The notes under the pieces were generated by a model. That model searched no databases. It was not told where the DNA came from and saw only the letters and a list, made by a program, of their open reading frames with translations. 64,000 nucleotides of DNA from Exophiala sp. HKRS030 (Eukaryota; Ascomycota; Eurotiomycetes; Chaetothyriales; Herpotrichiellaceae): the NCBI GenBank assembly GCA_023897205.1, contig JAHWDD010000007.1, positions 1,302,001-1,366,000 on the forward strand, read 5' to 3'. The position numbers were made by a program, and so were the translations under genes. This document shows, piece by piece, positions 63,441-64,000 of this stretch (the first letter of the stretch is position 1; each line of letters begins with the position of its first letter).

Positions 63441-64000
63441 TCTTCTTCCGTCGAGAAGTGCTGTCTATATCGACGTTTGGTGTTTCGCTTCATCTACATG
63501 CAAGGCCTGCGTTTGTCAGGCGACCTGTACAATCGACAGATGCAGTGTCATGTTTGAGGATCACTGGCCGTGGCTCGGTCATGTCAAACTAGTTAGCAGT
63601 CTCCCGATCAAGCCACAACCAAGTTAATAGTTGGTGTTCTGGCTTCCATCCTCAAAAGGGTCATGATTGAGTATCCCGGCCGCGCCTCGGTCCACGGAAG
63701 GATCCACCACTTCAGTAACTTGGCTAACAGAAATGGGATATACTCACAAAAGTAGCCTCGGCCTCGTATGCTGTAGTTCTACGTCGAATAGTTCATTTAG
63801 CATTTCATTTCGAAGGAAATCTATTCGCATAATGTAGACGTAAAGTGGCACTCCTAACTTGAGTGAGTGTTACACTTTGGTCGATTCGCGACAGATTGAA
63901 GGTTCGCTATTCACTGCTTATTCCGCAACCATATCGACCTTACCAATTGTCAGAGTCCCTCGCTCATCAACCATGGTGGAAGCCTGGATGAAGCTGCAGC
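63441..64000. other. window-end region: MCO promoter and possible next gene start
   Basis: Upstream side of the multicopper oxidase gene. CGG-rich stretch at about 63677-63699 (CGGCCGCGCCTCGG and CCACGG). Near the edge, an ATG at 63973 in favourable context (CAACCATGG) opens a plus-strand frame MVEAWMKLQ that runs off the window; too short to call as a gene. Confidence 0.35.

Noticed and set aside
1..64000. CRISPR arrays, bacterial operons, telomere repeats, complete transposons
   Set aside because: None seen; the sequence is intron-containing fungal nuclear DNA, with no regularly spaced repeats, TTAGGG arrays, transposase or reverse-transcriptase frames.

Overview
This window is nuclear DNA from a filamentous ascomycete (Pezizomycotina). 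The evidence is many short spliceosomal introns (mostly 41-105 nt, GT-AG with CTAAC/CTGAC-type branch sites), fungal families (Zn2Cys6 regulator, TRI12-type MFS, GT69 and GT2 cell-surface glycosyltransferases, QDE-2-like Argonaute, UTP10, PDS5, SLX4), and a split tRNA-Gly gene. The repeated intergenic motif TACTCCGTA suggests Eurotiomycetes-type DNA, but I cannot fix the genus.

Layout. 1-847: 5' part of a GH18 chitinase (minus). 848-5243: no gene; several short inverted repeats. 5244-6892: GT2 polysaccharide synthase (minus, 4 exons). 6893-15050: a gap of about 8 kb with no convincing gene and at best faint relics. 15051-15137: intron-containing tRNA-Gly(GCC) (minus). 15647-17753: amidase (plus, 6 exons). 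18064-19212: proline-rich SPRY protein (minus). 19879-25356: UTP10 (plus). 25953-29258: Argonaute (minus) with a 5'UTR intron. 30435-35003: PDS5 (minus). 35327-35914: DUF1349 protein (minus). 37347-38978: GT69 mannosyltransferase (plus). 39497-41444: uncharacterised five-exon protein (plus). 41889-44306: Na+/solute symporter, DUR3-like (plus, one 589-nt intron). 45202-47919: SLX4 (minus).

The right-hand 15 kb (48644-63440) is a run of accessory metabolic genes: a beta-lactamase/transesterase-fold hydrolase, a Zn2Cys6 regulator, a 4-coumarate:CoA-ligase-like enzyme ending in a PTS1-like ARL, a TRI12-type MFS transporter, a family III CoA-transferase and a membrane-anchored multicopper oxidase. 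Regulator, transporter, two CoA-ester enzymes and an oxidase side by side suggest a small catabolic or modification cluster acting on an organic, possibly aromatic, acid. There is no PKS or NRPS backbone here. This is inference and is the most interesting system-level signal in the window.

The central 18-48 kb is mostly housekeeping: ribosome biogenesis (UTP10), RNA silencing (Argonaute), sister-chromatid cohesion (PDS5) and structure-specific nuclease scaffolding (SLX4). Exon boundaries were worked out by hand from splice sites, reading-frame continuity and family similarity. Transcription start and polyadenylation sites were not determined.
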